DNA from: Gentiana macrophylla
Taxonomy: Eukaryota > Streptophyta > Magnoliopsida > Gentianales > Gentianaceae
DNA: 64,000 nt
Assembly (NCBI GenBank): GCA_026214975.1
Contig: CM047810.1
Coordinates: 35,699,318 to 35,763,317, forward strand
Direction of reading: 5' to 3'
Translations under genes and position numbers: made by a program
In this document: piece by piece, positions 1 through 9,849 of the stretch
Layout of the letters: every line of letters starts with the position of its first letter
Position numbering within the stretch: the first letter of the stretch is position 1
Notes under the pieces: generated by a model
Database searches by the model: none
The model's input: only the letters and a program-made list of their open reading frames with translations
What the model was told of the DNA's origin: nothing

Positions 1-978
1 AGATTCATCAAGTACACCAACCAGAGTGGTGATTCCCAGAAAATTAAAGAGCCATGCTTCCTCAGCAAGCATGCGTTCCGAATCTTGAATCTGATTTCTG
101 GAATCGCCTTCTTTCCATTCAAGATATTCTGCAACTCGATCATCAATATTGTTTGCAGACAATTCCTCATCATCTCCAGTGTCTCCTGTGACTTCCTCAT
201 TTAGAGGTTGTTCATCCTCACTTTCATTTTCTTCTCCATGTTGTTTTGCCTCAACATCAGAGTCCTCTTCTTCTTCTTCATCGATTAATTTTCCAAAGGC
301 TGTCTTGTCCAAATTGCGGTGAACTTTTTGTTTCTTTCTTTGACCGGAGGGATGAGTTGTTGTTTTCTTTCTCTTCCCTCCTCCGGCTTGCTTTTGCTGT
401 TTAACATAGGTAAACATGACCTTGGACTCATGCAATTTGTGAAGTTGTACAACTGGGACTTTGAGGCATTGCATCAGATAGTGTAACTGAATCCCATACG
501 ACTTTTTCACCCAGAATTGTCCTTTCTTTGTCTTTCCTTCTGTTGTCCCCTTTTCGGCCGCTTTTGCTTCACCTTGGATTTGTTCTTTGATTCTTAAAAA
601 GAAGTATTTTGCCCAATTGAACTCTAGATTGTTGTAGATGATTCCCATTAGCCGCATTCTGGTTTCTGTCATAGCATTATTTGCTCCCAACTTTCCTTCA
701 ATGCCTTTTGCCAATTAGGGCACTAAACTCACTGAATGGTTTCTTTAAAGCGGATCTAAGACAATTGACCTTCTTAGATCCTGGGTTTGCCGTTTTGGCG
801 ATTGTCGGCCAGAAATCATCCAAGTTTTGTGGTACCAATGTCACTTTTGCTTGACCCTTATTTGACAGTTTAAGATGTTTTCGAATTACCTTTTCTATAA
901 TGACCACTTCTTTGCCATTTACGGATGCAACAATCTTGTCTTCTTCCTACTCGTTACCTTCTTCAGCAAGGAGCCCAG
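1..978 (-). pseudogene. Second part of the post-pol ORF of the Sirevirus-like element
   Basis: This minus-strand reading continues the ORF that starts at 9236 and is cut at the CCCAG target duplication (974-978 and 9006-9010). After the junction it reads LLAEEGNE, then a TAG stop (rc of 947-949). It goes on through a conserved stretch with GKEVVIIEKVIRKHL, and a frameshift follows near 700. Beyond that come AMTETRMRLMGIIYNN, a lysine/arginine-rich stretch (GGGKRKKTTTHPSGQRKKQK) and a strongly acidic segment near 150-300. The basic-then-acidic layout suggests a nucleic-acid-binding or structural protein. Similar W/GK-E-V/VIR blocks occur, as far as I remember, in accessory ORFs of other plant LTR elements, where they are loosely called env-like. 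I see no signal peptide or membrane segment that would support an envelope role. Confidence 0.55.
974..978. repeat. Target-site duplication CCCAG, left
   Basis: CCCAG directly precedes the TGACGG end of the left LTR. The same five bases at 9006-9010 directly follow the right LTR. This proves the 979-9005 element inserted as a unit. Confidence 0.9.
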
Positions 979-2194
979 TGACGGACGTTTTCTAGGCTAT
1001 CAATCCTTACCGGCAGTGTACCGGGTCAAATTGTAGTGCTAGTCTGGTGAGTCAGGTCGTATCCTCAGGGAAATGAAGGCATAATTCAAAGTGTGGTTAA
1101 ACACCAAGAAGCTATTATTAACTCGATCTAAGTCGCAGTTTTTACCATTTTATCGGGTTAGATCGTTAGATTAGTTAGATGTTAGTAAAACAGTAAATAT
1201 AATATATAAATATAAAAATAGGTAATATATATATTTTTGGATCTAGCCAAGAATACTTTACTGAATCAATATCTTTTTGTAGTGAAATTGAATGAGACAG
1301 ATCTTTTCCTTGAAGCAAGGAGGTCAATTATATATGAACCGGTGTACTCCTAAGCTAGACAACTCCTCCTCACACGAGCGTATGAAATTGTCATATGTCA
1401 AATTGTCATCAGTTTAATCTCCACAACTGCTCCATGCTAATCTCAGTTAGTCTAAACAGTACAGTACAAATCTACCCCGGATAAAAGAGGTTATTCCGTT
1501 TGTCGACGGCCGATGTTATTCAAAAGGCTCCGGTTGTCGAGCGGATCGATTTAACTTTCGGTGTTAGTTTCAATTAAACCGTTGATTTTAACATTATTAC
1601 GATCTTGAGCACAAATTTAATAAGATTCATCTTTCCCAAGACAAATCTGCCCCCGGGTAGGAAATAGGATTCCGTTGTCACGCTTTCGCACGGCCAATTT
1701 TACCCTCCGGTCTTTCTATCCGTACATTTAAGTGTAAAATAGAAAGAGATTCATTATAATTGGTTTTAATCATTATTATTAGAGTCGATCATCCAGTTTA
1801 CCAAAAAGATTAACTAATTCAGATTCATATCTTGGCTAGATATATTTTTAGTTTAACATAGTTATAATAAGTAATATATAAATAGAAATAGAAATAGTAA
1901 ACATAATAATATTAGAATATATTACCGATTACAACTGCTGAATCGGGGTCGTTTCCACCGGATGTAGTATAACAAAGCTTCGATTTTAACAATCTTCGAT
2001 AATTATTCCGCCATTACAACGGTACTATAACTACTTTATTTATATATATAAAAACATATATATACATACATAGACATATGTATATATAAGGGCCCCAAAA
2101 CATAAAAGAAATAAAAAGAAAGAGGTAGAGGAAAATATATATAGAGATATATATATATATATTTTGGGACATCTTGAACAAATGGACTGAGGGG

Positions 2195-2205
2195 AGTATT
2201 TATAG
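2195..2205 (-). promoter_or_regulatory. LTR TATA box
   Basis: The minus strand reads CTATAAATACT, a strong plant TATA box. It lies about 480 bp from the 5' end of the LTR. The same sequence is present in the other LTR at 8515-8525. Confidence 0.6.
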
Positions 2206-2215
2206 GGGTAGTGCA

Positions 2216-2340
2216 CCGGCTCGGGCCGGTCTTTTCCCAGCTCGGGCCGGTGCTACAGTGCAGATTCTCTCCTGTCAGAGTCCATGTGCTGGTGGCAGAG
2301 AGATTCCGGCTCGGGCCGGTTTACTTCGGTTTGGGCCGGA
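2216..2340 (-). repeat. Four copies of GC-rich motif upstream of LTR TATA box
   Basis: CCGGCTCGGGCCGGT occurs at 2216-2230 and 2306-2320. A near copy is at 2238-2251 and a weaker copy (CGGTTTGGGCCGGA) at 2327-2340. On the transcribed strand the cluster lies just upstream of the TATA box. The arrangement is repeated in the second LTR at 8536-8660, so it is part of the LTR promoter. Confidence 0.7.
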
Positions 2341-2685
2341 TTTTGAAAAATATCCTTCTTCGGTTTTCTACTGTTTCGATATTAATTCTTCAGTTTTTCA
2401 TCACACGTACCCTGAAACAGTCAAAAACACAAACCACAGTAAATCTGACCACAAAATCATAAGTTTTATTAAATTTATAACGATAATATCTATTTATAAC
2501 GATTTAGGTTTTTATGAGTTTTTAGTATATTTTTATGAAATTATACGATATTTTATATAATAATTACTACTTATACATTTTGATAAAACTTAGTAATTAT
2601 GACTTGAATTGGTACAATAATGCTCAAAACGGTATCAGAAATGGGGTGAAATGTTATAATAATGAGTGTTAATTTATCTCTCATC

Positions 2686-2700
2686 ACAACCCCCCACTTA
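2686..2700 (-). other. Polypurine tract
   Basis: The minus strand reads AAGTGGGGGGTTG directly before the 3' LTR start. This is the expected plus-strand priming site for reverse transcription. Confidence 0.7.
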
Positions 2701-4412
2701 GCTTTTGGTCGTCCTCGAGCAAAACAAGCGATAAAACAAAATGAATGAGAGATAAATTCATGAAGATATAAGATATAAGGGACAACCAGATAATACAACC
2801 ATTCGAATTACAACCAGGCGTTAACCTTAATATAAATGTATAACAGAGTGTGTGTGTGACATGCCTTTTCAATTTCCACTATCCTCTCTTGAATAATTCA
2901 AGCAAACGCACAAATATCCATTCAGACAATCCTAATGACTTTCCTAGGTATAAAGCGATGAATGATTCCACACAAAGTTCTCCCGTGTACTTATCAGGAT
3001 AATCCCTAATGCATATCATTCAGTTTATACTGGGGATAGTCAGAAGATAACTAAGTTTTCAACCATTGTCATTTTTATTTTTTTTATTTTTTAATTTTCA
3101 CATTTGTAGCATATGCCTTCATTCCCAAAGAATAGGGCGTTTCGTGATAACACCCTAGCCGACTACTATCATTAGGCGATCGGGAGCTTTTAACCTCATA
3201 GTGATATAGGGCGTTTAAGTGATAACGCCCTCTCGCACTCAAATCATTGGTAGCTACAACCCGACATATAGATAGTTCATCTTAATTTGGTATTCTTCTT
3301 TAACTTATATCCTTCCTATCACATTCAAACCTTCGTATATTCACAGTACACATTCAAAAGTTAGGTACTAAGTTCTTGCAATTATCTATAGAATAACCAC
3401 TAGGATCTTGAATGGATACGCTTTAAAATTTTCCGCTTCAATATCAAAGGCTTTACGTGAAGGAATTCATGTTACACAAATATATTTGGAATTACAATGC
3501 ACTTACGGTTCACGTTGGTTACACACATCCAAATTGATCATTATATCTTCAAATCCATGAAATATATACCTTATACAATTTATTTTAATCAACTAAATAA
3601 TGCTCGAAAAAAAATCGAAAACTAAAGGATTTATTGATACAAAATAAACATTAATTCCATTGCTAGACCAACGACTCCACTCCCCACTTACGAACTTACA
3701 TTGTCCTCAATGTAAAGTGAGTGTAAATAAGTTGTTGGGAAAGCAATGGTGCACTAAAACAAGTCAAAACAAATACTCCGATGATATTAAAGGGTGGGTG
3801 GGTGGGTTAAAGTTATGACCTCCTCAATTCCATAGTATTTGAACTAATACATGTCACACGTTATTTGAAATTTAAAACAGACTAGATCATGAAATGTAAC
3901 GTATGGCAAAGTATTAACTCTGAGTCTTTTATACCCAGATCCTCAAGGGTTATTTCAAATCGTTCAACAACCTAAGTCCAAGAAATGACGCATTTGAATT
4001 TTTCTCTTTTTTCTCCATCGGGATTTTCGGATAACCACCTAATCATTCCCTTTTTAATGACATTCAAACATTCATCCTAAGACTTGGTGAAACAAAATGA
4101 AAATCAATCCAAGTATTATAAAAGTATCATCCAAAGTATGAGTAATTATTATATTTAACATTTTTGCGTCGCTTCCTCCGTAGCGCTTTTTTTTGGTTAA
4201 CGTCGTTTGCTCGACAAACTTAAACAACAAAAATGATGATGATTAACTAATATACTAAAATAAAATAGGATACTTCTAACATTTACTCACAAAAGCATGC
4301 AATAATTAATTTCGTGAACTAACTAGAAAAAATGCTTAAGGAGTAAATAGGAAGGATAGTACCATGTTTTACTATATTTATAGTCTATAGCTAGACTTTC
4401 TGCTCCGGTTTT
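2701..4412 (-). other. Non-coding 3' internal region of the gag-only Ty3 element
   Basis: I find no protein-coding signal across these 1.7 kb. The sequence is not random, however: several blocks recur in the related element at 28446-29600. Examples are the block at 2997-3039 containing TTTATACTGGGGATA, and the pyrimidine-rich CCACTCCCCACTTACG region near 3675, which is followed by a TGTCCTCA motif. The conserved blocks may act in cis, for example in RNA packaging. Confidence 0.55.
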
Positions 4413-5236
4413 CTAATGTCTTGGTGGTGAGTCATCCTCATGCACCACATCCTTCTTCAATACCGGTTTCCAACGAGAGGTTAGACAATTTCCACCAATC
4501 CAAACGCGATTCTTGACCTTTTCCTTTGATTTTCGAGCCTTCGGTTTGTGAGCTTTTACATTATTGCTGAAGTCATCTTCTTCAATTACCTGCGTGTTAG
4601 TACGATCCACAGCAAAAGGACACAAAGTGTTCACACAAGAACAAGATTCTAGTGTAGTGCATGGATATTTCAATGAATTGTAAATGTTAAAGACAACGCG
4701 CTCATCATTAATTCCCAAACCAAGCTCTCCCTTATAAACATCGATGAAAGGGCTATTAAGTGCCGAAAAGTGTCAAGAAAATGTGCATACTTCTTGTCCA
4801 ACTTCATCTCTTTGATTTCCTTTTTCGGGGAATGGGGGAGTAATTCAAGATCAATTAAAGTAGGGTTAGAATGTATATCTCCCTTACCCTTGTCGTTAAA
4901 CGAAGATGGTAAAGCTTCCTGGAATGATTGTGCCTTTTGAGGACACTGTGTGTCATCATTATGTACCTTTTTCTTCAAAATATGCACTGGATATGGTGCT
5001 GCCCTATCAGATTGAATCGAGGTGAATTTGGGTTGAGCCGGATAAGGTTCGGTTTGAATTGGCCTTTCCAAACTTGATTCATTCTCAACATGATCATTGG
5101 TCAAGGTCCTACTCATTCTTGGATTTTTCAATATTCTAGGAACCTTGACCCATTCCTCATTCTCACTTTCAGGTTCAATATATCTGTTTTGTCTTAGGAA
5201 ATCTTCAATAATGTCCTCTTCCTCTTTAGATTCCAT
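4413..5236 (-). pseudogene. Gag C-terminus fused to protease C-terminal remnant
   Basis: The minus-strand readings MESKEEEDIIEDFLRQNRYI... (from 5236) and MGINDERVVFNIYNSLKYPC... (from 4718) overlap in different frames. The first contains LDKKYAHFLDTFRHL, which resembles the segment preceding the protease in Athila polyproteins. The second, with its upstream frame FIDVYKGELGLGINDERVVF, resembles the end of the protease domain. The protease core with its catalytic Asp is missing between them, so an internal deletion joined the two ends. The tail is rich in lysine and acidic residues and stops at 4413. Family assignment is by motif memory. Confidence 0.55.
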
Positions 5237-5340
5237 GTTTTTCTCATATTTACCATCTAAATCATTCTCTACTCCATTAATTCCGATGTTTTCTAATCCA
5301 TTACTTCCACAGATCCTTCCACTTCTAGTAATAACAGCAG

Positions 5341-6600
5341 TTACCTCTTTCGGGTTTCTTTCAGTATTACTTGGCAGACTCTCTGGAGGTTTCTTTGTTT
5401 TTTACGTTCCTCTTCTCTACTCAAATGATATTCCAAATTCCGTAATGAAGCTTCTACAATTCTCATTCTGGTATCATGTCCACTTATAGATGTTTTCAAC
5501 GTACTCATATCCTTAGTGACTGTACCTATAGAAGTCATCATGGTTTCCATATTTTGAGCTTGAGTTGACATCATACCCATCAGATTTTCGATTAATTTCT
5601 CCCATTTATCAACTCCTTCCGGTTGAGTTGAACTTTGGGTGACTGGTATGCTTTGAGTGGTATGTTGTGGATATGGTCTAGGTAATGATTGTAGGTTCTG
5701 ATTCGAGGTATCTCCTTGATAAACCTTATTAGTATATGGATTCTTATATTGAGCTGGATACGGTGGTTGTCCTTGCTTACTAGGGTTTTCAGACCAATGA
5801 AAAGTAGGGTGATCTCTTATAATAGCATTAAACGAGTTTGAATATGTATCGTTCAAATTCCTATGCTGTTGCAAAAAACTCACATTTTCCCTTGAATATC
5901 CTTTTGGTTCTTCCATCCCTAATGACACATTATCATGACTTGAGTATTCATTTGGTAAGATATTTTCTAAGTTTATAGTTTTACTAGCTAATAAGCCGTC
6001 AAATTTCCTACTCAAATTCTCCAAGTGTGCTAGGACTTCTGTATTCGATGTACTTTCTCCTGCAAATGCTACTTTTCTGGTGCTAGAACCGGTTTCCCAC
6101 ATTCGATTGTTTTTGAAAATCTTTTCTATAGCATCGTAAACTATTTGGGCTTCACTCATCATTAACGAACCACCACATGCATGATCTACATCTCGCGTGT
6201 GAGTCTCTCCTTAATTTACGACAGAAAAGTTGGATTTGCATATCTAAGGAATAACCATGATCGCGACAAGCTCTTAATAACTTTTTAAATCTTTCCCACG
6301 CATTCCCAAACGTTTCTTCAGATCCTTGTCTAAAATTAGCAATCTCGACTATTAATTCCAATTTTCTACCAGGAGTAAAATACTGCTTTAAGAACTCGGT
6401 TTGAATATCTTCCCAACTAGTCAATGAATGATGTGGAAGTGATGAAACCAATCTCGTGCTCTTCCTTTTAAAGAAAAAGGAAACATAGACATCCTCGTTA
6501 ATTCCCGATGAGCACCATGACTTTTGGTCAGATTACACAATTCTTGAAAAGATAGAGATGATGATGTGGATTCTCATCATCTTCTCCTAGAAATTGGGCT
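5341..6600 (-). pseudogene. Gag of the Athila-like element (Retrotrans_gag domain), frameshifted
   Basis: The minus strand from about 6600 reads MSMFPFSLKGRARDWF, then LTSWEDIQTEFLKQYFTPGR and AWERFKKLLRACRDHGYSLD. This is the classic Retrotrans_gag domain of plant Ty3 elements (capsid). Frameshifts occur near 6450 and 6160. The next frame, starting MMSEAQIVYDAIEKIFKNNR at 6162, contains LAHLENLSRKFDGLLASK and a long Gln/Pro-rich linker to 5341. Gag forms the virus-like particle that packages element RNA. It is the only structural gene left here, so the element may once have encoded its own particle. Whether the frameshifts are real or consensus errors cannot be told from one copy. Confidence 0.75.
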
Positions 6601-7260
6601 CTTGTGTCAATTAAACCAAAAGATGAGATTTTATTTCAAATTAATTGCTCCTTTATTGGGTAAACGAATTGGATTATTAATCTGTACCTTCTTACGGTCC
6701 GATCACATATAGGTCTCGGGTTAGGTTTGGTTTCGACGAGTATGCTTATTCCGATTCCGATTATTTCATTTATTCGATTACGTTTATTAGGTTGAGGTAA
6801 ATTCGATTAAGGTTTTGGCCATGCTCTTGAGCATGAGAAATCCTTTTCAGGTGTTTCACCAACGGTTTCGACCATTTTCAGTAACTCGATTTGACAATTC
6901 TTGTGGAATAGAAAATATCGAATAGAAAATAACACTAAATCGATAAAAAAACCATTTTTTTCTTCTCTCGGTAATTACGAATCCACTCGGTATTTACCGA
7001 GTGTATTTTTTTTATTTTTTTTTAATTGGTATCTTACCAATAGGTATGTACCAACAAAAATAAACGAACCGCGCTTACTTTCTACTATCGAAAATAGAAA
7101 ATAACTCGAAATTGGTAGAAGAAGAAAATTGGTAACTAAAATAAGGTAGATACCAACGGAAAACAAAAATAGAAATGTGATAAGAAGAGTGTTGACTTAT
7201 CCTCGAGAATTTTGAGCTAATACAAGTAGAAACCATTCAAACACAATGAATTAGCGTCGT
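6601..7260 (-). other. 5' leader of the gag-only Ty3 element
   Basis: This AT-rich stretch lies between the primer site and gag on the minus strand. I see no reliable ORF. It would contain the untranslated leader and packaging region. Confidence 0.5.
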
Positions 7261-7279
7261 TTCCCCGGCAACGGCGCCA
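7261..7279 (-). other. Primer binding site, tRNA-Asp type
   Basis: The minus strand reads TGGCGCCGTTGCCGGGGAA six bases after the LTR end. It is complementary to the 3' end of plant tRNA-Asp, the primer used by Athila elements. Confidence 0.85.
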
Positions 7280-7285
7280 GAAAGC

Positions 7286-8440
7286 TGACGGACGTTTTCT
7301 AGGCTATCAATCCTTACCGGCAGTGTACCGGGTCAAATTGTAGTGCTAGTCTGGTGAGTCAGGTCGTATCCTCAGGGAAATGAAGGCATAATTCAAAGTG
7401 TGGTTAAACACCAAGAAGCTATTATTAACTCGATCTAAGTCGCAGTTTTTACCATTTTATCGGGTTAGATCGTTAGATTAGTTAGATGTTAGTAAAACAG
7501 TAAATATAATATATAAATATAAAAATAGGTAATATATATATTTTTGGATCTAGCCAAGAATACTTTATCAAATCAATATCTTTTGTAGTGAAATTGAATG
7601 AGATGATCTTTTCTTGATGCAAGGAGGTCAATTATATATGAACCGGTGTACTCACTAAGCTAGACAACTCCTCCTCACACGGCGTATGAAATTGTCATAT
7701 GTCAAATTGTCATCGCTTTAATCTCCACAATCGCCCCATGCTAATCTCGGTTAGTCCGAACAGTACAGTACAAATCTACCCCGGATAAAAGAGGTTATTC
7801 CGCTTGTCGACGCGGCGATGTTATTCAAAAGGCTCCGGTTGTCGGCGGATCGATTTAACTTTCCGGTGTTAGTTTCAATTAAACCGTTGATTTTAACATT
7901 ATTACGATCTTGAGCACAAATTTAATAAGATTCATCTTTCCCAAGACAAATCTGCTCCGGGTAGGAAATAGATTCCGTTGTCACGCTTTCACGGCCAATT
8001 TTACCTCCGGTCTTTCTATCCGTACATTGAAGTGTAAAATAGAAAGAGATTCATTATAATTGATTTTAATCATTATTATCGTGAGTCGATCATCCAGGTT
8101 TACCAAAAGATTAACTAATTGATTCATATCTTGGCTAGATATATTTTTAGTTTAACATAGTTATAATAAGTAATATATAAATAGAAATAGAAATAGTAAA
8201 CATAATAATATTAGAATATATTACCGATTACAACTGCTGAATCGGGGTCGTTTCCACCGGATGTAGTATAACAAAGCTTCGATTTTAACAATCTTCGATA
8301 ATTATTCCGCCATTACAACGGTACTATAACTACTTTATTTATATATATAAAATATATATATACATACATAGACATATGTATATATAAGGGCCCCAAAACA
8401 TAAAAGAAATAAAAAGAAAGAGGTAGAGGAAAATATATAT

Positions 8441-8487
<47 letters not shown>

Positions 8488-9005
8488 GACATCTTGAACA
8501 AATGGACTGAGGGGAGTATTTATAGGGGTAGTGCACCGGCTCGGGCCGGTCTTTTCCCGGCTCGGGCCGGTGCTACAGATCTGCATTCTCTCTCTCGTCG
8601 AGTCCATGTCTTTGGTGGCAGAGATTCGGCTCGGGCCGGTTTACTTCGGTTTGGGCCGGACTTTGAAAAATATCCTTCTTCGGTTTTCTACTGTTTCGAT
8701 ATTAATTCTTCAGTTTTTCATCACACGTACCCTGAAACAGTCAAAAACACAAACCACAGTAAATCTGACCACAAAATCATAAGTTTTATTAAATTTATAA
8801 CGATAATATCTATTTATAATGATTTAGGTTTTTATGAGTTTTTAGTATATTTTTATGAAATTATACGATTTTTATATAATAATTACTACTTATACATTTT
8901 GATAAAACTTAGTAATTATGACTTGAATTGGTACAATAATGCTCAAAACGGTATCAGAAATGGGGTGAAATGTTATAATAATGAGTGTTAATTTATCTCT
9001 CATCA
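7286..9005 (-). repeat. 5' LTR of the gag-only Ty3 element
   Basis: This is the partner of 979-2685, with the same ends, the same TATA box (8515-8525) and the same GC motif cluster (8536-8660). It differs by small indels and by an expanded (AT)n run at about 8444-8484. Few base substitutions separate the LTRs, so the insertion looks young. Confidence 0.92.
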
Positions 9006-9236
9006 CCCAGCTACGTATTTTGCAGATTTCCATAAGGAGATGAGATTTTCATAGCAAACTTCGGTTATTGGAGGATTGAGAAAGGTTGATAACTTTAGGT
9101 TTTTGCATCCTGCTGCCAATCGTTTTGCTTCTTCATCATTTCCGCATAATTTTAAGTAGTGTTCTTCTTGGAAGAATGATCCAGTGGCAATCGATTTTTC
9201 ATACCCAGCTTGGGTGTTTGAGGAGGATAAAGCCAT
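9003..9236 (-). pseudogene. Start of the post-pol accessory ORF, cut by Ty3 insertion
   Basis: The ORF opens with MALSSSNTQAGYEKSIATG and keeps one frame to KYVAG, where the Ty3 element 979-9005 begins. Reading across the 5-bp target duplication the frame resumes at 978 as LLAEEGNE, so the two halves were one ORF. It starts about 610 bp downstream of the RNase H stop in the same direction. A TATA-like CTATATAAACG lies on the same strand at 9336-9346, about 100 bp before the ATG, so it may have been transcribed from its own promoter. The function is not known to me. Confidence 0.6.
9006..9010. repeat. Target-site duplication CCCAG, right
   Basis: CCCAG directly follows the right LTR and matches 974-978. 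Confidence 0.9.
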
Positions 9237-9335
9237 TGTTGGAAGTTAAAGGAATTTTTGAACGTGAAGTGCGAATTTGCAATGGAATGTATGATATGCA
9301 AGGGAGTGTAAAAATTTCTGAAAATCTCTAAGTAC

Positions 9336-9346
9336 CGTTTATATAG
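9336..9346 (-). promoter_or_regulatory. TATA-like box before the accessory ORF
   Basis: The minus strand reads CTATATAAACG, about 100 bp upstream of the ATG at 9236. Spacing and sequence are typical of a plant TATA box. It lies inside a retrotransposon between pol and the accessory ORF, so an internal subgenomic promoter is possible. This rests on sequence alone. Confidence 0.4.
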
Positions 9347-9849
9347 GATGATTTGGGTAGTGTGAACGTGGTTTGAATATGGAAGGATTTTATGTCATAA
9401 TGGCGTGATTTTGTGTACGTAAATCGCGATATTCGAGTGAAGTGGGGGAGTGGATTGTGGTAAGTAATGATAGAGCCCGGGAATTGAGGCATTGGTAATT
9501 AAAAGAATAATATAATTACCTCCATAATTATAAATTGATCTCCACGTGTGTAATCAACTTCAGGATAATCTTCCAGAACTCCCTTATTCTCCACGTGTAG
9601 AAAAAAAATAGATTTTGTTCACACTGTTATACGCCTATGACTTCAAATTTCGGTGGAGTACCTTGGTTGGTCACTTAGCCGATGTAGTGACTCTTTCACT
9701 GAGCCGCTTTTCTTCATTTTCCTAACAATCAGTTAAGTCAACTTTGCTGGATACCAGTGCCTTATTTGCTACATCTCCTGTAACGGCAAAGGTTTGAACA
9801 ACTGATGAAGTTACTTAGCCGATTACTCCAGTTAGCCGCTCTTTGGTAC
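9347..9849. other. Non-coding spacer between pol and accessory ORF
   Basis: This stretch separates the RNase H stop from the promoter region of the accessory ORF. I see no LTR boundary, no clear polypurine tract for the minus strand and no coding signal, so the element appears to continue through it. Confidence 0.4.

Larger units (their letters stand above)
979..2685 (-). repeat. 3' LTR of the gag-only Ty3 element
   Basis: This 1.7-kb LTR starts TGACGG and ends CATCA on the plus strand. It matches 7286-9005 almost throughout; the differences are mostly one- or two-base indels plus a shorter (AT)n tract. It carries a TATA box (rc of 2195-2205) and four copies of a GGCTCGGGCCGGT-type motif at 2216-2340. 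Confidence 0.92.
979..9005 (-). mobile_element. Non-autonomous gag-only Athila-like Ty3 element (TR-GAG type)
   Basis: Two near-identical LTRs (979-2685 and 7286-9005) flank 4.6 kb. The element ends in TG...CA and has a CCCAG target duplication on both sides. On the minus strand the 5' LTR is followed by a primer site complementary to tRNA-Asp, as in Athila elements. The inside holds gag (about 5341-6600) and a short remnant that joins the end of gag to the last part of the protease. No RT, RNase H or integrase is present between 4413 and the 3' LTR, only about 1.7 kb of non-coding sequence. A complete LTR element that encodes only Gag fits the TR-GAG class and would depend on an autonomous partner for replication. 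It sits inside the accessory ORF of the Sirevirus-like element. Confidence 0.88.

Noticed and set aside
2174..2560. ORF of 128 codons (also at 8494) present in both LTRs
   Set aside because: It is a chance reading on the antisense side of the LTR promoter and is not conserved in frame between the two LTRs beyond what DNA identity explains.
8313..8607. Small ORFs rich in Tyr-Ile repeats
   Set aside because: They are translations of the (AT)n microsatellite and TA-rich LTR sequence.
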